A stretch of 64,000 nt of DNA from Arctopsyche grandis (GCF_051622035.1 NC_135367.1:15304501-15368500), one strand, 5' to 3'; positions 46,463 through 59,192 are shown, numbered from the stretch's first letter. Program-made: numbers and translations. Notes: generated by a model from the letters alone, not told the origin.

Positions 46463-47303
46463 AACATAGATGGCGGTAGCAAAATAAAATTATTGGTATT
46501 TTTATTCAAAATAATAATTTTATATACAAATTAAAGAAGAGGTATGGACAATCTTCATGTTGTTATGGTCGCTCCCCACCTAATATTTAATATAAATGTA
46601 TAAACAGAGGGCTACCGACGGTGCACTGCGTTCATTCAATAATTAGTATCAGTTAAACATTCAATAGGTGATGTGCCAATCACCATACACCAGCCGGCAG
46701 TCCCTCTTCTATTTCTTGTAATAAAGGAAAGTAAACCCGCCAAGAAAGGAGTCATTATTACTCAATTACAAAATTTTCCAAGGTATGTTTTTAAAAAACT
46801 TTTTTAGTACCCATATCTCAACTCCATACAATACAATGGGGATCACCAGAAGAAGTCACATCACACGGACTTTTGTTTTCTTGCTAAAATAATAAAAATT
46901 ATTAAAACTAGCTATTTACATTTTGCAATATATACATATATGCATTATTTTGCTTTTTTATATTTTTCCTTTCATTTGAGTCATTGATAAATGCTGCTAT
47001 GGCCAAATAACTACATTATGAAATAATCAGCACAATTTTCCTTGTGTCATTAACCAATGGACGTAGTTGACAAATTATATTCATAGTGTAATTGTGCGCG
47101 TTAAAATAAATGTTTATTGATATTTTAATATTTTGAGTATGTATATATATTCAATATAATTGTAGTAAATTAATCCCAAATGCCTAAACAATATTAACAA
47201 TCAACATCGACCATCAGTAAGTCTACAATCATAAAACATAGATATAATCATATAATCCGACCGATTAAATTTTAATTATCTATTTTTATAGTATTAGAAC
47301 GCA
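46463..47303. other. Spacer upstream of NGLY1
   Basis: AT-rich. I looked here for an upstream PUB-domain exon of NGLY1 and found none. Confidence 0.4.
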
Positions 47304-49591
47304 ATGGCTGCCAGTGTGGAGTTTTCATTTCCATCGACGTCCAGATCGACCGTTATTATTTCCTACATTATTATTTGAAACGATTCCATTCTTATCCTAT
47401 TTCAAAATGTATTATTTAAAATTTAATGTTTCAGATTTCACAAAATGCATTCCTTCAGAGTGTCCACAATCATTTTCAAAATGTAATGGAATATGAAGAT
47501 GATAAACTGTTGGAGGTGGCGATATCGTATGTGCCCGTAGCGAAAATCCAAATGTGTGCCATAGAAAGAATGAGAAGTCTGCAAAAAGATATCAAGACTG
47601 GTAGATAATTGCATGCGTACATTTTCCATACCAATACATTTCACGAATCACTGATTTTGCTTCTGGGAGGTTAACTAATATTACAATGTACTAATTTATA
47701 TTCTCATTTTCTAGGTTCATTAGATGCTCCAGAAATGCATCTTGAAGAAGCGATTCTGATTGAATTGGTGAAGTGGTTCAAGACTAGCTTTTTCAGTTGG
47801 GTTGATTGTCCTCCATGTCATTTTTGTTCCGGAGCCACAAAACACTCGTTCAATACTGAAAAACGTGATGCCAAAGTTACTATAAGAGTCGAAGTATGTT
47901 TTGGTTAGATTTTATATTTTTAATACCATTAATATTGTTGGTAACTTTTTCCTTTAATTTGTCTAGATTTTTAAATGTACATTGTGTGATACTGAAACCG
48001 AATTTCCAAGATACAATGATCTTGCCACGCTATTGATAACTCGTAAAGGTCGATGTGGCGAATGGGCCAAATGTTTCATGCTATTTTGTCGAGCAATGAA
48101 ATATGATACACGACTAGTGGTTGATAATACCGATCATGTATGGACAGAGGTGAGTTATTTCCACGATGAAACACAATGAAAACTTAACTTCCGTCTACAT
48201 CCTTTTGCATAATTTTGATATTCAGATTTACTCACCGATTCTCAAAAGATGGTTACACTGTGATCCATGCGAGAATGTAATTGATGCGCCACTGATGTAT
48301 GAAGCCGGTTGGGGGAAAAAATTAGACTACATAATTGCATACTCGAAAGATGAGGTTCAAGATATTACGTGGAAATACAGTAGTAATCATAGGGACCTGT
48401 TGACAAGAAGGAATATGTGCACTGAAAATGAACTTATTACTACATTGATAGCGATGAGAGACAAACGTTGGGAAATTTTGTCACTTGAAAGGAAAAAATT
48501 CATTCGAAAAAGGCTTTGCACTGAATTGGTCGACATGATGAAAGAAAGGTGATAATATTATGACATTTGATAAGTATCATTGCTCTATCTGCTGAAATCA
48601 ATATATTTCCATCTCCAACATCCTTCATTCTACCATCTTTTGGGTATTATTTGAGTACTTTTTTGTTATTTGCAATGACTCATTATTATGTTTATAATTA
48701 GAGAACCGAATGAAAACGAAAAAAGTGGTCGCTCTTCTGGCTCATTAGACTGGCGTTTACAACGGATGGAAACTTCTTGGAAGCCATACGTTTGGAATGT
48801 CGGAGAACACCAAGAAGTTAGCATCAAATATAGAACGTCCACCAATACTTACGAAATTGCCTTATTGGATGGCACAACAGTTAAAAGCAAAAAATCTTGG
48901 GAAAATGCTATCTACGAAATGAAAGACATTTTCAGGAAAGAAGAAACAGATTGGAAAATGACGTATTTGGCAAGAACGGGTAACTATATGCAGTTAATTT
49001 ATGAAATTCACAAGGCTATTGTAATAGTGACAGTTCAGTAATCACTCAGTGATTTCAGTTCAATTTATATTTGTTTTCTAAACAGACGGTTATAGTAGTT
49101 GGCCTATCTGTTGTAAATATATCGCTATAGCCACAGTTTGACATGTTGTAATCATATTTTTTAATTGTATTTTTAGAAGGATCAGAGAACGCCAAAATTT
49201 CTTGGAAGTTTAAAGTGGATAACAATAACAAAGTGATAGATCGAATTAACATCAGAGTTTCATCTCAAGCATATCAATCGGGAAAAATTGAATGGATACT
49301 TTGCTATGATGATAATTGTACGAAAATTCCCAAGGAATCGGGTAAGTTTTAATCAGAATGGTGTAATATGTGCCAATTAATGGTAGTATACATTTTGAAC
49401 TGTAAATTTTATTTTTAGAAAAGCATTTTACATTAGAGAATTTGAACACAGTGACAGAATTCACTCTCACTGCATACTTAAGTGGCGGTGAAGGAAGAAC
49501 AGCGTGGCAACACTCGCAAATATTAAGACAAGGCACGGATTCGCTGGATTATCCTATGGAAATAACAATCAGACTGCGAAATTCTTCATAA
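47304..49591 (+). CDS. NGLY1: Peptide:N-glycanase (NGLY1/PNGase), apparently without PUB domain
   Basis: NGLY1 removes N-glycans from misfolded glycoproteins in the cytosol during ER-associated degradation. Exons: 47435-47600 (or from the in-frame ATG at 47426), 47715-47893, 47967-48149, 48226-48548, 48702-48979, 49177-49341, 49419-49591. A first exon 47304-47351 ([13 protein letters not shown]) also fits the phase but uses a poor donor (GTTATT). Total 491 or 504 codons. Visible: zinc site Cys pairs (CPPCHFC, CTLCDTE), the transglutaminase-core triad in [10 protein letters not shown] (Cys), DNTDHVWTE (His) and HCDPCENV (Asp), and a C-terminal PAW domain ([46 protein letters not shown]). The protein begins at the segment that in human follows the PUB domain, so PUB is absent or in an unseen distant exon. 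Confidence 0.93.
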
Positions 49592-49716
49592 ATACCCATT
49601 AATAATTAAAAAGTCAATTGGTGGCATTATATTTTATGTGTATATTCATCATTTACTGGAGATAAGACATTCCATATGTGTATATTTGTGAAAAAAATAA
49701 ATTGTTCTATTGACAA

Positions 49717-52700
49717 TTAGACAGACGCCTTCTTTTCTTTGACATCTTGCGGATGAAAGGTTAATTTTTTCTCATCGTTCAAAATCAATCTTTTGAGCTT
49801 CAAATTTTTGATTGGAGATTTTTGGACGATGTATTTATTATACAAAAATTCAATCATTTCTAAAATTTCAAAGCAAGAATTTAGTTATATAATATTTATT
49901 TTAGATTCAATGCATATAAAGTGGATGTTATCTTACCTCGAAAATTTTTCATTAAATTTTCGCATTCTTTTAAAGCGAAAAAATAGAAAATTTTAAACAC
50001 AAATGTTGTAGTAAAAATAGGAAACTCTGATGTCATTAATTTCCAATCAATTATTTTCCAATCTTTATATTGCATTTCATGAAACCTATAAAATAAAAAT
50101 TGACCATATTTAGAACAAAAATAAAGATTGACTGAATCACATACTTTGTGTCATGGTCAATGTGATAAAATGATTATTAGTAATAATAAACGGTTAATTT
50201 TATTAAATCAAATTAGGAAAGGGTTAGGGTTAGATTATTTTGGGTTACGTTCCATTAAAAAATTGAAATTCCATTAACCAGTTATTATTAATAATAACCA
50301 GATTTAACACATTGACTGTAACATGTACATAATATGCATGAAATCTGTAAATACAACATATGTATTTGTACATATGAGGCGTTGCGGATACAAAAAGCGA
50401 ATTCAACAATCACCGATTTAGAGAAAAACGAATTTTAAGCTTTCGCGCCCAGAACAAAAAAAGTGTTAGCATCATACCGCGAATAACGTGGCCAGAACAT
50501 TCCATCTCACGGCGATTTACCGTGTCAAGAAGCTCTCTATTTTTATGAAGAAGTTACAGGACCGTTTCGTTTCTCACATGCTTCTTCCATGAGATCTTTA
50601 ACATCCTCCGGTAACACCACATTTCAAAGGACTATCCTATTCAGGATTGCCACTAACAACCTCCACGTAAGATCTTGATATATATAACGAAATTATGTGG
50701 ATGTCTGTTGAAGCTGAAAGTCTGTTATTTAATGGTTCAGCACACGTTAAAACTGCCGCAGGTCTGTGATCACATACTAATCATGGATAGAATATTTTTT
50801 ATGAGCGGTGAACTGTCGAATAACTTGGATTTTAAACAAAGCGAAAGAGACCTGCTGTCTACTTTGATGGTATGTGAATCCAAAAAGGTTCAGACTATTA
50901 AAAATCGTAGCCTGAATCTGGTATACTTGCTAAAAAATCAACCGTAAGCACTTAGGCCTAACAAAATGATACATACCTGTGCAATAATTTGCAGATGATA
51001 TTTCTCTTAAAAATAGGCTCTGTTGAAAATAATTGTATATACAATTTTTGATTCCATACAATCTTTGCACTGAGTGGTGGCACTGATATTTTTTCTCCTA
51101 TTTTGAGCCACTCATTCCATATTATAGGTCTGTCTCGCAATTTCATTATATTTTCTATATTTGATGTATTTTTTTCCCCTTCAAATATAATTGATAGTAT
51201 AGCAAAAATAAGATTTTCGCACATATCTAAATTCCACTTGATTTTTCGAGAACCTTCATCTAAAAATATATATAATACAATATTGATATTTTAATGTTGT
51301 ATATAATATATCATACATGCATATGTATATGTTTTTATACTATTTTGCCTCTTCAACAGTTTGATACGACGCCAGATTGATACCTCATCTCTTCCTAATA
51401 TTGCACCAAGATATTGTTGAGTAAAGCGTTTATTTGAATCCATTGACATGAATGTTTGAATTATATCCGTTTCTGTTTCTGAAAATCTAAACAAAATACA
51501 AAAACAATAAGCGTAAATGAGAGTACAGTATTTATAACATAAAAAGATGTATACTATATTTATGTGTACCTTCCTTTAGAAGTATTACCCATATTATGTA
51601 AAAAGCGATGATAAACTTGTGAGGGCAACCTATCGGGTAGTTTACGTGACAGCCATAATATTATATATTGTCTTATTCGAGCACATTGGCTGTTACGATT
51701 GCCATTTCTCCAATTCGCAAACACATCTGGAGTGTCGGGTAAATTGTATTTCTAAAATAAAAACTATAAATATTCAAACTAAACAATTGACAATGAATTA
51801 CCAAAAAATCAAATGATATATTTAAAGACAAACCTCACAAAGTCGTTCCCAATTTTTGGCAATTCTTTTATCTTCATCAGAATTAAAATGGCCCTCTCTC
51901 AATGGAAGATTTTGTTTTTTAATTTCTTGCTTTACATCCTTTCCAGGCAATCGTATAAGTTGTTTTGTGATTGTGTGAAGTTTGGGCATATTCCAATAAA
52001 CTTGTAGATTTTCATTTTCTAATCTCTGTTTAAGAAAAAAAAATGAATATACTTACAACAAAATTTCACAACTAAATATACGTATATTTATGTCCTAGAT
52101 ATTATAAAATTAGACAAACAAACCTCAAAAAAATCAATATTTAAATCATAATAATCTTTAAATTCATCGAAGATAGTTTCATTGCCCTTTCCAGACGTTA
52201 CATCTACAAAATGGATAAGTCATTTATTAATAAGCCTTTATTTATTTCTTAGGCCTTATTGTGATTAAATATGAATACCTATTTCGTCCTGTTCTTGTTC
52301 ATCGTCATGGCCATCTAATTTATAAGCCTCCGAAGTTGAAGCAATGTCATCTTCTTCACTTTGAGATGTGAGCTCTGCTGTCTTATGAGAATTTATTTTT
52401 ATATTTTGAATATTTTTTTCAAACTCTTCCATCGTGGGTTTATTGAAATTTTGGTTTACCTTCTTTGGCGATCTTTTAATTTTATTTATGTCAACATTTT
52501 CTTCACAGTTATTACTATGCACATTGTTTATGTTATTAGTAGTGTTCAATGATAGTTCACTTGAATTCTCAATACTTTTAAGTTTTCGTTTATGCTTCTT
52601 TTCTTTATCACTACTTTTGATCACTGCATCGCGATCTACAGATGTATTGATGTAGTTTTGCAGTTCTAATTCAGAATATCTAGTCACACAAACTTTTAAG

Positions 52701-53281
52701 ATTTTTTCACACTTTGAGTTCTTTAAATGCTTCGACTCCATTTGATGTTTAATGATTCTAGTGTTGTCTGGTGAATTATTTTCACATTCTTTATTCATTG
52801 ATGAATTATCATTTACATTTCCCATTCTGGTATGCAAACTATTTTCTAAATACAATTCTTTGGTAAAATCTAAATTCAAAATCTTCTTTTTTTGTAACTT
52901 CGCATTTTTGTTTACTTTATCCACATGGTCAATTTCCTTTTCATTTTTCAAACGTATATTGTCCTTAGAAGTATTTCCATTTTTTAAATTTTCGATTTCG
53001 ATGTTTTCATGTACTTTCTTTTTTGGGGTCTTTTCTTTTTTCACGAAATTCATATTTTTATTTGAATTATCTACATTGTGTTTTTCATTGCTTTTTGATA
53101 AAAAAATATTTTCTTTTTGAAATTCGTTAAGACCTTCATCAATTTTTTGTTTCTTTGCTTTACTTTCGTTTTTTATTTCAATACTTAATTTGGGTTTTTT
53201 TTCTTTTTTGACAACATATTGAGTTTGTACATCTTCTCGTTTTCTCTTGGTGCCCTTTTTAGATTTAATCTTTTCCTCCAT
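49717..53281 (-). CDS. Lysine-rich Myb/SANT-like nuclear protein, TTF1-like
   Basis: Eight exons on the minus strand: 53281-52279, 52203-52124, 52025-51834, 51751-51570, 51486-51341, 51259-50977, 50085-49937, 49859-49717; phases close, 725 codons. Exon 1 (334 codons) is a disordered, Lys/Asn/Glu-rich region with many basic nuclear-localisation-like clusters (GTKRKRED, KKEKKPK). The rest contains Myb/SANT-like units: FNSDEDKRIAKNWERLCEKY, WLSRKLPDRLPSQVYHRFLH, FSETETDIIQTFMSMD with GAILGRDEVSIWRRIKLLK, and IKWNLDMCENLIFAILSIIF with WNEWLKIGEKI. This arrangement recalls transcription termination factor 1/Reb1, which stops RNA polymerase I and blocks replication forks in rDNA, but similarity is at pattern level only. 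It ends 126 bp from NGLY1, tail to tail. Confidence 0.7.
50340..50950 (+). other. Intronic insert with unassigned ORF in the TTF1-like gene
   Basis: The 891-bp intron 6 (50086-50976) of the TTF1-like gene holds a + strand frame (50675-50947, 90 codons) with HTLKLPQVCDHILIMDRIFF and LSNNLDFKQSERDLLSTLMV. The amino-acid mix looks protein-like (few low-complexity runs), and the insert is less AT-rich than neighbouring introns. It may be a transposon or retrocopy piece; I do not recognise it. Confidence 0.3.
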
Positions 53282-53704
53282 GTTAAATGGTTGATGAGTT
53301 AATGCTAGATTAAAAAAAATAGTGTTATATTATAATATAAAAAATGACTAAATATAATTCACTATTAATTATTAAATATAATACATACTTGAGACTATCT
53401 TGGCATGAAAAAGATTCGTAGTTCGAATACGTTAGATTTTAGAATACAAAAAGCAAGCGCACGTGTAAAGTGACGTTAATGGCCATATGGGATAGCACAA
53501 CAGGCATTAATCAACACTTCTGGTTAGATTTTTAGATCGCTTTTCCGAAAGCGAAATTATCAGTTTATCAAAAGTATAGTAAACATTACAGAATGGTGGA
53601 TTGTTTTAAAACATTTTTATTCTAAATTTTATGAATATCCACTTATTATTATGTGAATTCTTCAGCCCATCTTTCACTCTAAAAAAAAAAAGTTTTATTT
53701 CCAT
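53282..53704. other. 5' flank of the TTF1-like gene
   Basis: Presumed promoter region; AT-rich with no clear motif. Confidence 0.35.
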
Positions 53705-53990
53705 CAGTGGCGTACGGTGAGTGTTGATGTTAGGTGTGCTGTGTATGAAAAATTTAAAAAAGTGATATTATTTAAAACTAGTTTTATTATTATTTATACA
53801 TTAATTCGACACTGCTCTTTAGCCGCTTAGCTGCCCAAAGCGCCTTAAGGCGCAAACAGCCGTATCTATGTATTATACGCTCAGCGCGTCGGCTGGGCGT
53901 CTAAGCGGTTAGATACGATTTTTTTAATTACGCTTTCGAAAAATTATTTTTTCATACACAGCTTACCCAACATCAAAACCCACGGGAACA
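53705..53990. mobile_element. Inverted-repeat element with CAGTGGCGTACGG end, hosting a second element
   Basis: The left end CAGTGGCGTACGGTGAGTG continues into TGATGTTAGGTGTGCTGTGT and ATGAAAAAT; the right side has the complement (TTTCATACACAGCTTACCC, AACATCAAAACCCACGG). The extreme right terminus is missing or degraded. An 86-bp element sits inside at 53823-53908. Confidence 0.7.
53823..53908. mobile_element. 86-bp miniature element flanked by TTAG
   Basis: Inverted termini CCGCTTAGCTGCCCA and (complement) CCGCTTAGACGCCCA are bordered on both sides by TTAG (53819-53822 and 53909-53912). The four-base TTAN duplication and CC-starting ends resemble piggyBac-type miniature elements, which normally use TTAA. 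Confidence 0.65.
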
Positions 53991-54270
53991 CACAGGAGTA
54001 CACGGGAACCCCCCACGGAGCCAACTAACTAACTACGCACCAAACTCGTAGGAATCTTCCAGAACGTGATCTCACCAGCAGAGCTACGCGTTGCACAATC
54101 AACGACTATATAAACCAGCGCATCGTCCCCAGATGCCAGTGAGCTTCAGGAGTTCGATCTGGTTCACTCCATCGAAGCAACTACGTCACCTTAAATACAA
54201 TAACACTTGTATTAATCGGTAATTGGATTATTACGCACATTGCGTTCGCCCAAAAGACAATTGGTGTGAA
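53990..54270 (+). promoter_or_regulatory. TATA-containing segment, possible solo LTR or promoter
   Basis: CGACTATATAAACCAGCGCA near 54104 is a good TATA box, followed about 25-35 bp later by AGATGCCAGTGAGC and a region resembling an LTR R/U5. It lies 560 bp before ATP5MF exon 1, so it is either a retroelement LTR fragment or a distal promoter. No target duplication was found. Confidence 0.3.
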
Positions 54271-54665
54271 ATGTATGGGATCACTGGTTTTAATTCGTAA
54301 TAGCACAAGTCGTGCTATATTCCTACATCACAAAATTCAGCTTTTTATTAGTTTTACTGACCGTGTGTCACACCGATAATATTTTTGAGCTGATTTTGAA
54401 ACACTTCCACTTACATTTTACAGACATACGGGGACTAGCTCTCATTATTTTGACGTTAATGTGCAAGTTGCATATGACCGTCGAGTGGCCAATTACTGTT
54501 TATAAGCTCTTTCCCCTCTACGTGCTCGTGTGAAATTGCCTTTGCTGAGTGGTACATGTGGTTATTACTAGGGCGGGCAATTGGTAGGCGTGCTTAGTGG
54601 TGTAGTGACGATCGGCTAGTGGCTGCGATAGGTCGTACTCGTATTCATCAGATCCACGTTCCGTC

Positions 54666-56516
54666 ATGGGTTTCGGCGACTATCCCAAGGAGTACAACCC
54701 CGCAGTGCACGGCCCTTACGATCCGGCCCGATTCTACGGCAAAGGTGCCCCACCCCACCCCACCCCCTACCCCCACCCCTGCCTCCGATGTTTCAATTCT
54801 CGCATTATGTAACTTTCGTTTCTGCCCTATAGTATTTGACGTATTACACCAATCCAGGTTATCGATCCATGTTTCGCTGCAAGTGTGCTTCCGACCACTA
54901 ATGTCAATATGTACCGACGGTTAAATTGTCACCTGAATCTGCTATTTGCTAATTGATATGCCTTCAATTTTGTAAAATCTCCTATCTGCCTAGTCTTAAA
55001 TCATTTCAAGGTCATCTTAATTCAAGACGTCTTGTCAGTGGCGATGTATGGATGTGAAACTTGGACATTGAACGCCAATGTATGGAACGGTTTACGAGGA
55101 GAGGTAGGAAACGGAACACATGGGTGAGATGTATGAGGGTAGTTGATATAATGGAAAGAGTGAAGAGATTGAAATAGCAATAAGCGGTCACATAACTAGA
55201 AGAATGGACAAAATATGTACCGTAATAGTATCCGAGAGAATGTAAAAGCGTGATAGGAAGATGGGTGGATGAAAGTTTCGCTAATCAGAGACAAATGGAA
55301 GCGTGTTGGATAGGTATTGAATGGTGAGTGGCTGTAAATGATGATGATGACTATAATACTATGCATAATTGTGGAGCTATCACTAGCAAATATACATTTT
55401 CCTTATCGATTAACATTTATTAACCGTCGGTAAACCGTAACCAAGCTTGATAATGTGTTTTTCCTCAGTAGCATTTTATTATGTATTTTTTACATTTATT
55501 TTATAGACATTTGAGTTGGGAAATAAAATTGTGCATACTAACTATAAAAAATTTTCATTATCATCACTCAAAAGGTTGCCGATCATTATTCTACTTGTAA
55601 ATTTTCACATTACTCTTATCAAAAGAACACATGCAGAAAATAAGTATTAGATTTTAATTCTAGTACAGGTTACACGGTGGCAATTCAATTAACAAAATGC
55701 AGCTTTAAAAGTTACATATCCAAATTGGACAATAGTGAGTACTGTTGTTTTCAAAGTTATAGTAAATTTATAGTAGCGGTGCAAAATTTGCAATCCGATA
55801 TATCATTTTTGCAGCCTGCTGAATGAACGAAAAATATAGCAAGAGTAAAAAAAATTTAATTCCGATCAAATTGTTACAAATTATATACGTATATGTATGT
55901 ATATTCAAAATTGGTGTTATTTTCTATTTAAATAAAAAAATTTAATATAACAAACATATATCAGCTATGAATGAAATTTTTTAATTATTAAATATCTGGT
56001 AAGCACTAGTGAAAACTAGAAATACGTAAGAAATTTAAAATGTGAATCCCTTTACTGACTTTCAAGACATATTTAATGTGTTCAATACTTAATTGATGTT
56101 GTTTTCAGTTGATACACCTTTTGCTCAATTGAAATTGAACGAAGTTGGCTCATGGTTTTCTCGTCGTAACAAGTCACCTCAGGCTTTTTCAGGCGCTTGC
56201 AGTCGAGGTTATTATACGAACATGTTCATGAAATCTTTTCACTCTGAATATTATTTCTTTAATATTATTCAAAATGTCAATTTCAGCCTTTTGGAGGTGG
56301 CAACACAAATATATGTTGCCAAAGCGTAACACGATGGCACCATTCTATCAACTCGTCGTTGCCGGAATGGGCTTCTTCTATGTAATCAATTACGGAAGAA
56401 TTCGTAAGTATCACCATTGTGGTTTCTTTGCTCAGTGCATTCATTTAGTTATGATATTTGAAAATAGTATTTCAATTTCTTTCACAGAACAACACAAAAA
56501 CGCTAAATACCACTAA
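54666..56516 (+). CDS. ATP5MF: Mitochondrial ATP synthase subunit f
   Basis: Subunit f is a small single-pass protein of the Fo membrane sector, needed for ATP synthase dimer assembly in the inner mitochondrial membrane. Exons: 54666-54744, 56109-56207, 56287-56403, 56488-56516; phases close, 107 codons, the usual insect length. It begins MGFGDYPKEYNPAVHGPYDP, continues LNEVGSWFSRRNKSPQAFSG, WRWQHKYMLPKRNTMAPFYQ, then the membrane helix VVAGMGFFYVINYG, and ends KNAKYH, all family-typical. Intron 1 (54745-56108) carries a worn LINE tail. The ATG is the only one fitting the conserved N-terminus. The last exon has only nine codons plus the stop. Confidence 0.96.
55030..55355 (+). pseudogene. RTE-type LINE 3' end in ATP5MF intron 1
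   Basis: The sequence corresponds to the end of an RTE-like reverse transcriptase ORF in broken frames: AMYGCETWTLNA, then VVDIMERVKR, GHITRRMD, GRWVDESFA and WIGIEW, followed by a short tail with ATGATGATGATG, a tail type common in RTE-clade LINEs. Several frameshifts make it dead. Confidence 0.7.
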
Positions 56517-56848
56517 GAACTTCACCTGTGAACATTTTAGGTGGACCGTGTGCTATGCATCATGTTTATTTCCCATCTAGACCATGTTTATTATATAGAT
56601 TTTTTCTTGCTATTTTGTTAACACCGGTTCCATGTACAATGTTTTCTTGTATTTAAAAAAATAAAATGTTATTATAGTAATAAAATTCATTGTGCAGATT
56701 TGTATTATTTTAATATATCAACCGAAGTCAAATATAATTTGATAATCACTACTGGTAATGTAATTTTATTGTGTTGAAAAACAATTTTTAACACCACGTT
56801 AAATAAATTTAATGAAATTTAGTTGTAGATACACCATTTGATGTATTC

Positions 56849-58551
56849 TCATCCCCGATGATTTCTCAACTTTAAATCGTAACATGTATCTTCGACTTTT
56901 TGCAAGCTCTGTTTAAAAGTGGGCATTTTTTTATTCAACTCTCTATGGTAGCGCAAACCTAGAAACATAAGAAAAAAATTGAAAGAAAACTTAAAGCACA
57001 TTGAATTAAATATCACAGTTAATATTTTTAATACCTAAAAAGCCTAAATATAACTGTTGCATAACAGTTCTTATAGTAAAACATATTTCAGTATCGGATG
57101 AAGAAGACTTGTTGATGCACATCCGCATTAATTCACCCGTGTAGTCCAATACTCCTAGCATGAAATCGAGTGGTCTGATAATCAATGATGGTGATGTTTC
57201 AGAGTCTTCTTTCTATAAGTTTAATTAAATACACCATCGCACAACATTACATAAGTCATAAATGAACCTCGCAATCGAACATTTTGCTAACTGAAGAAGA
57301 CAAAAACAAGAAAATAACCTTATAAAAAAGCACTAATCCCTACACCAATAACGATCACGTATGTATAATATGTGTAAAATGTTTTGTCTATTAGAAAATG
57401 TATCATCAAAAAAAAAAAACTTATTTGCCACATGCTCATTCATTCACTTATCGTAGCCTTTCTTATTTCTTCTACATCCTCTTGGATACCATCGTTTTTG
57501 CTGCTTTAGCTATTTCTTTAGTTCATTTAGCTAAACTAGATACATCTGTTGCTTGCGATATATGTACATATTGTATTTCTCACCCACTTCTTATTCTATC
57601 AGTCATCCATCATACATATGTGTCACACTGAATTTTGCATAGTATGTATTCTTCGAAATTCGAAATCCAAATCCTATATATTTTATTTTATATTTGAAAT
57701 AAATGATAGTGAATTCTCGATATATCGTTTGCGCAAGGACCAAGTGATAAATGCAGGAAAGAGAAAAACTATGGATTCCCATTTCCTAATACACAATTAA
57801 AATTTACTAGGCAATATATGCATTTGAGCACAAAATAAACTTGGTGGATAAATTGTGTCGCATATAGATAAAAAAATGTCCCGATATTCCTACTGAGGGT
57901 TTGATCTCGAGAAAGAGTGAAAAATAAATGTTTGAAGCGTTTGAAGGTATTAGTGGAAGAAAATTTGGAGAAAAACCAGTTAATTTAGAGCGAAAAACTA
58001 CACAACAACCAAATAAAATACTATATACTAAAATAAAATGTATATTTATCCAAGAGTACAACCTCATTATATGTTAACATATTCTGCAAATCATTCCAAG
58101 TTGGCATCTCTGTTGTTGATGATGTTTTAAGGTAATGTAAAAAACAAAACGCTTCCGCCATTTCTTCCACGGCCGGTGTTAAAACACGTACAATGGGTAT
58201 ATTCAACATTGTGCCAGTTTGCAATTCGCTGGCTGCTTTCTTCAATGGTATATCAGCTAGTACTTTTAAACGTTTCTCGACCGTTGGGATACCGACTTCG
58301 TAATCTTCAGGCCTGTGCATACGAAAAATTTTAATTTATGAAAGTATATCGATCATACTATGATGAAAGATTTACGTAGAATTGTTACTTGAGCGAATGT
58401 AGATGAAAAATAGATCTCTTGCTCTCCGTTGTGACATCTCGACTTATTCTGACAAGACGTTCGTGCCTGTCGTGGCGAGCGGTCAATTCAGCAGCATACA
58501 GTTTAAATGCATCCAGTATAGGCGATTGTTGACTTTTAGTTTCAGGGTCAT
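56849..58551 (-). CDS. TSNAX: Translin-associated protein X (Trax), N-terminus not found
   Basis: Trax with translin forms the C3PO ribonuclease, which removes passenger strands in RNA interference and processes tRNA fragments. Exons on the minus strand: 58551-58389, 58312-58063, 57212-57035, 56958-56849; phases close. Motifs: ELTARHDRHERLVRISRDVT and TESKRSIFHLH, EDYEVGIPTVEKRLKVLA, EEMAEAFCFLHYLK carrying the two catalytic Glu positions, RPLDFMLGVLDYTGELMRMC with the third acidic site, and KQSLQKVEDTCYDLKLRN before the stop. About 233 codons are seen; the first exon encodes residue 1 up to a phase-1 boundary (probably 20-40 codons) and was not identified upstream. Active-site residues look retained. 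Confidence 0.9.
57213..58062. other. TSNAX intron, 850 bp
   Basis: AT-rich intron with short frames on both strands but nothing recognisable. Confidence 0.4.
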
Positions 58552-58988
58552 CTATGAAAATTAAAATAATTTTAATATTGAAAGTGAAATATAATATAAG
58601 TTTACAACTTCACAAATGATTAAAACAAAGTTTTTAAATAGCAGAATGATACAAAACCGTTCAAAATAGTTTTTTCTCCCTTCATAGTTCAACAATCACG
58701 AACGCAGATACAAACATGACACGTGTGGCCTAAACATGAACTATTTCTACTATAGCCAAAAATATCAACTATTTCCTGATGCTCTTATTTGTAGTTTCTA
58801 GTCAGGTTAAAAAAATGTACACAACCGTATAATCGTCTGGTCACTTAATTTTAAAGTTAAAAAACATGAATCCTGTGACATTACATTACATAGACTTTTT
58901 CGATAATGAATATTCGGTTCACTAATAGCTGATAGCATTATAGCAATATTTTAAAGGTCAATGAAGTTGTGACGGTTCTACGATATGG

Positions 58989-59192
58989 TCAAGTTTCGGT
59001 CACCATTATTGTTTCGTCGCTACGCCACTTCTTCCCCGGCTGCCAAATATAACACAGGTTGACCTTCAAAATGAGTTGAGTGAAGAAACGTAGCGCGAGT
59101 TGGTAGCTCGACTTTTTCTCGGAACTCTCTGGATCGATTATGATTAGTGGTTGAATAGGAACTTTGCTAACCAAAGCAAACATCTTGTGCAT
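58989..59192 (-). CDS. Unassigned ORF, possible coding exon
   Basis: This 67-codon frame starts MHKMFALVSKVPIQPLIIID and includes ESSEKKSSYQLALRFFTQLI. The composition is protein-like and AAG|GTCAAC at about 59065 could be a donor, making it a first exon of 40-odd codons. I do not recognise it, and I see no second exon. It lies upstream of TSNAX on the same strand, but its frame has no similarity to a Trax N-terminus. Confidence 0.3.
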   Translation of the reverse strand: MHKMFALVSKVPIQPLIIIDPESSEKKSSYQLALRFFTQLILKVNLCYIWQPGKKWRSDETIMVTET

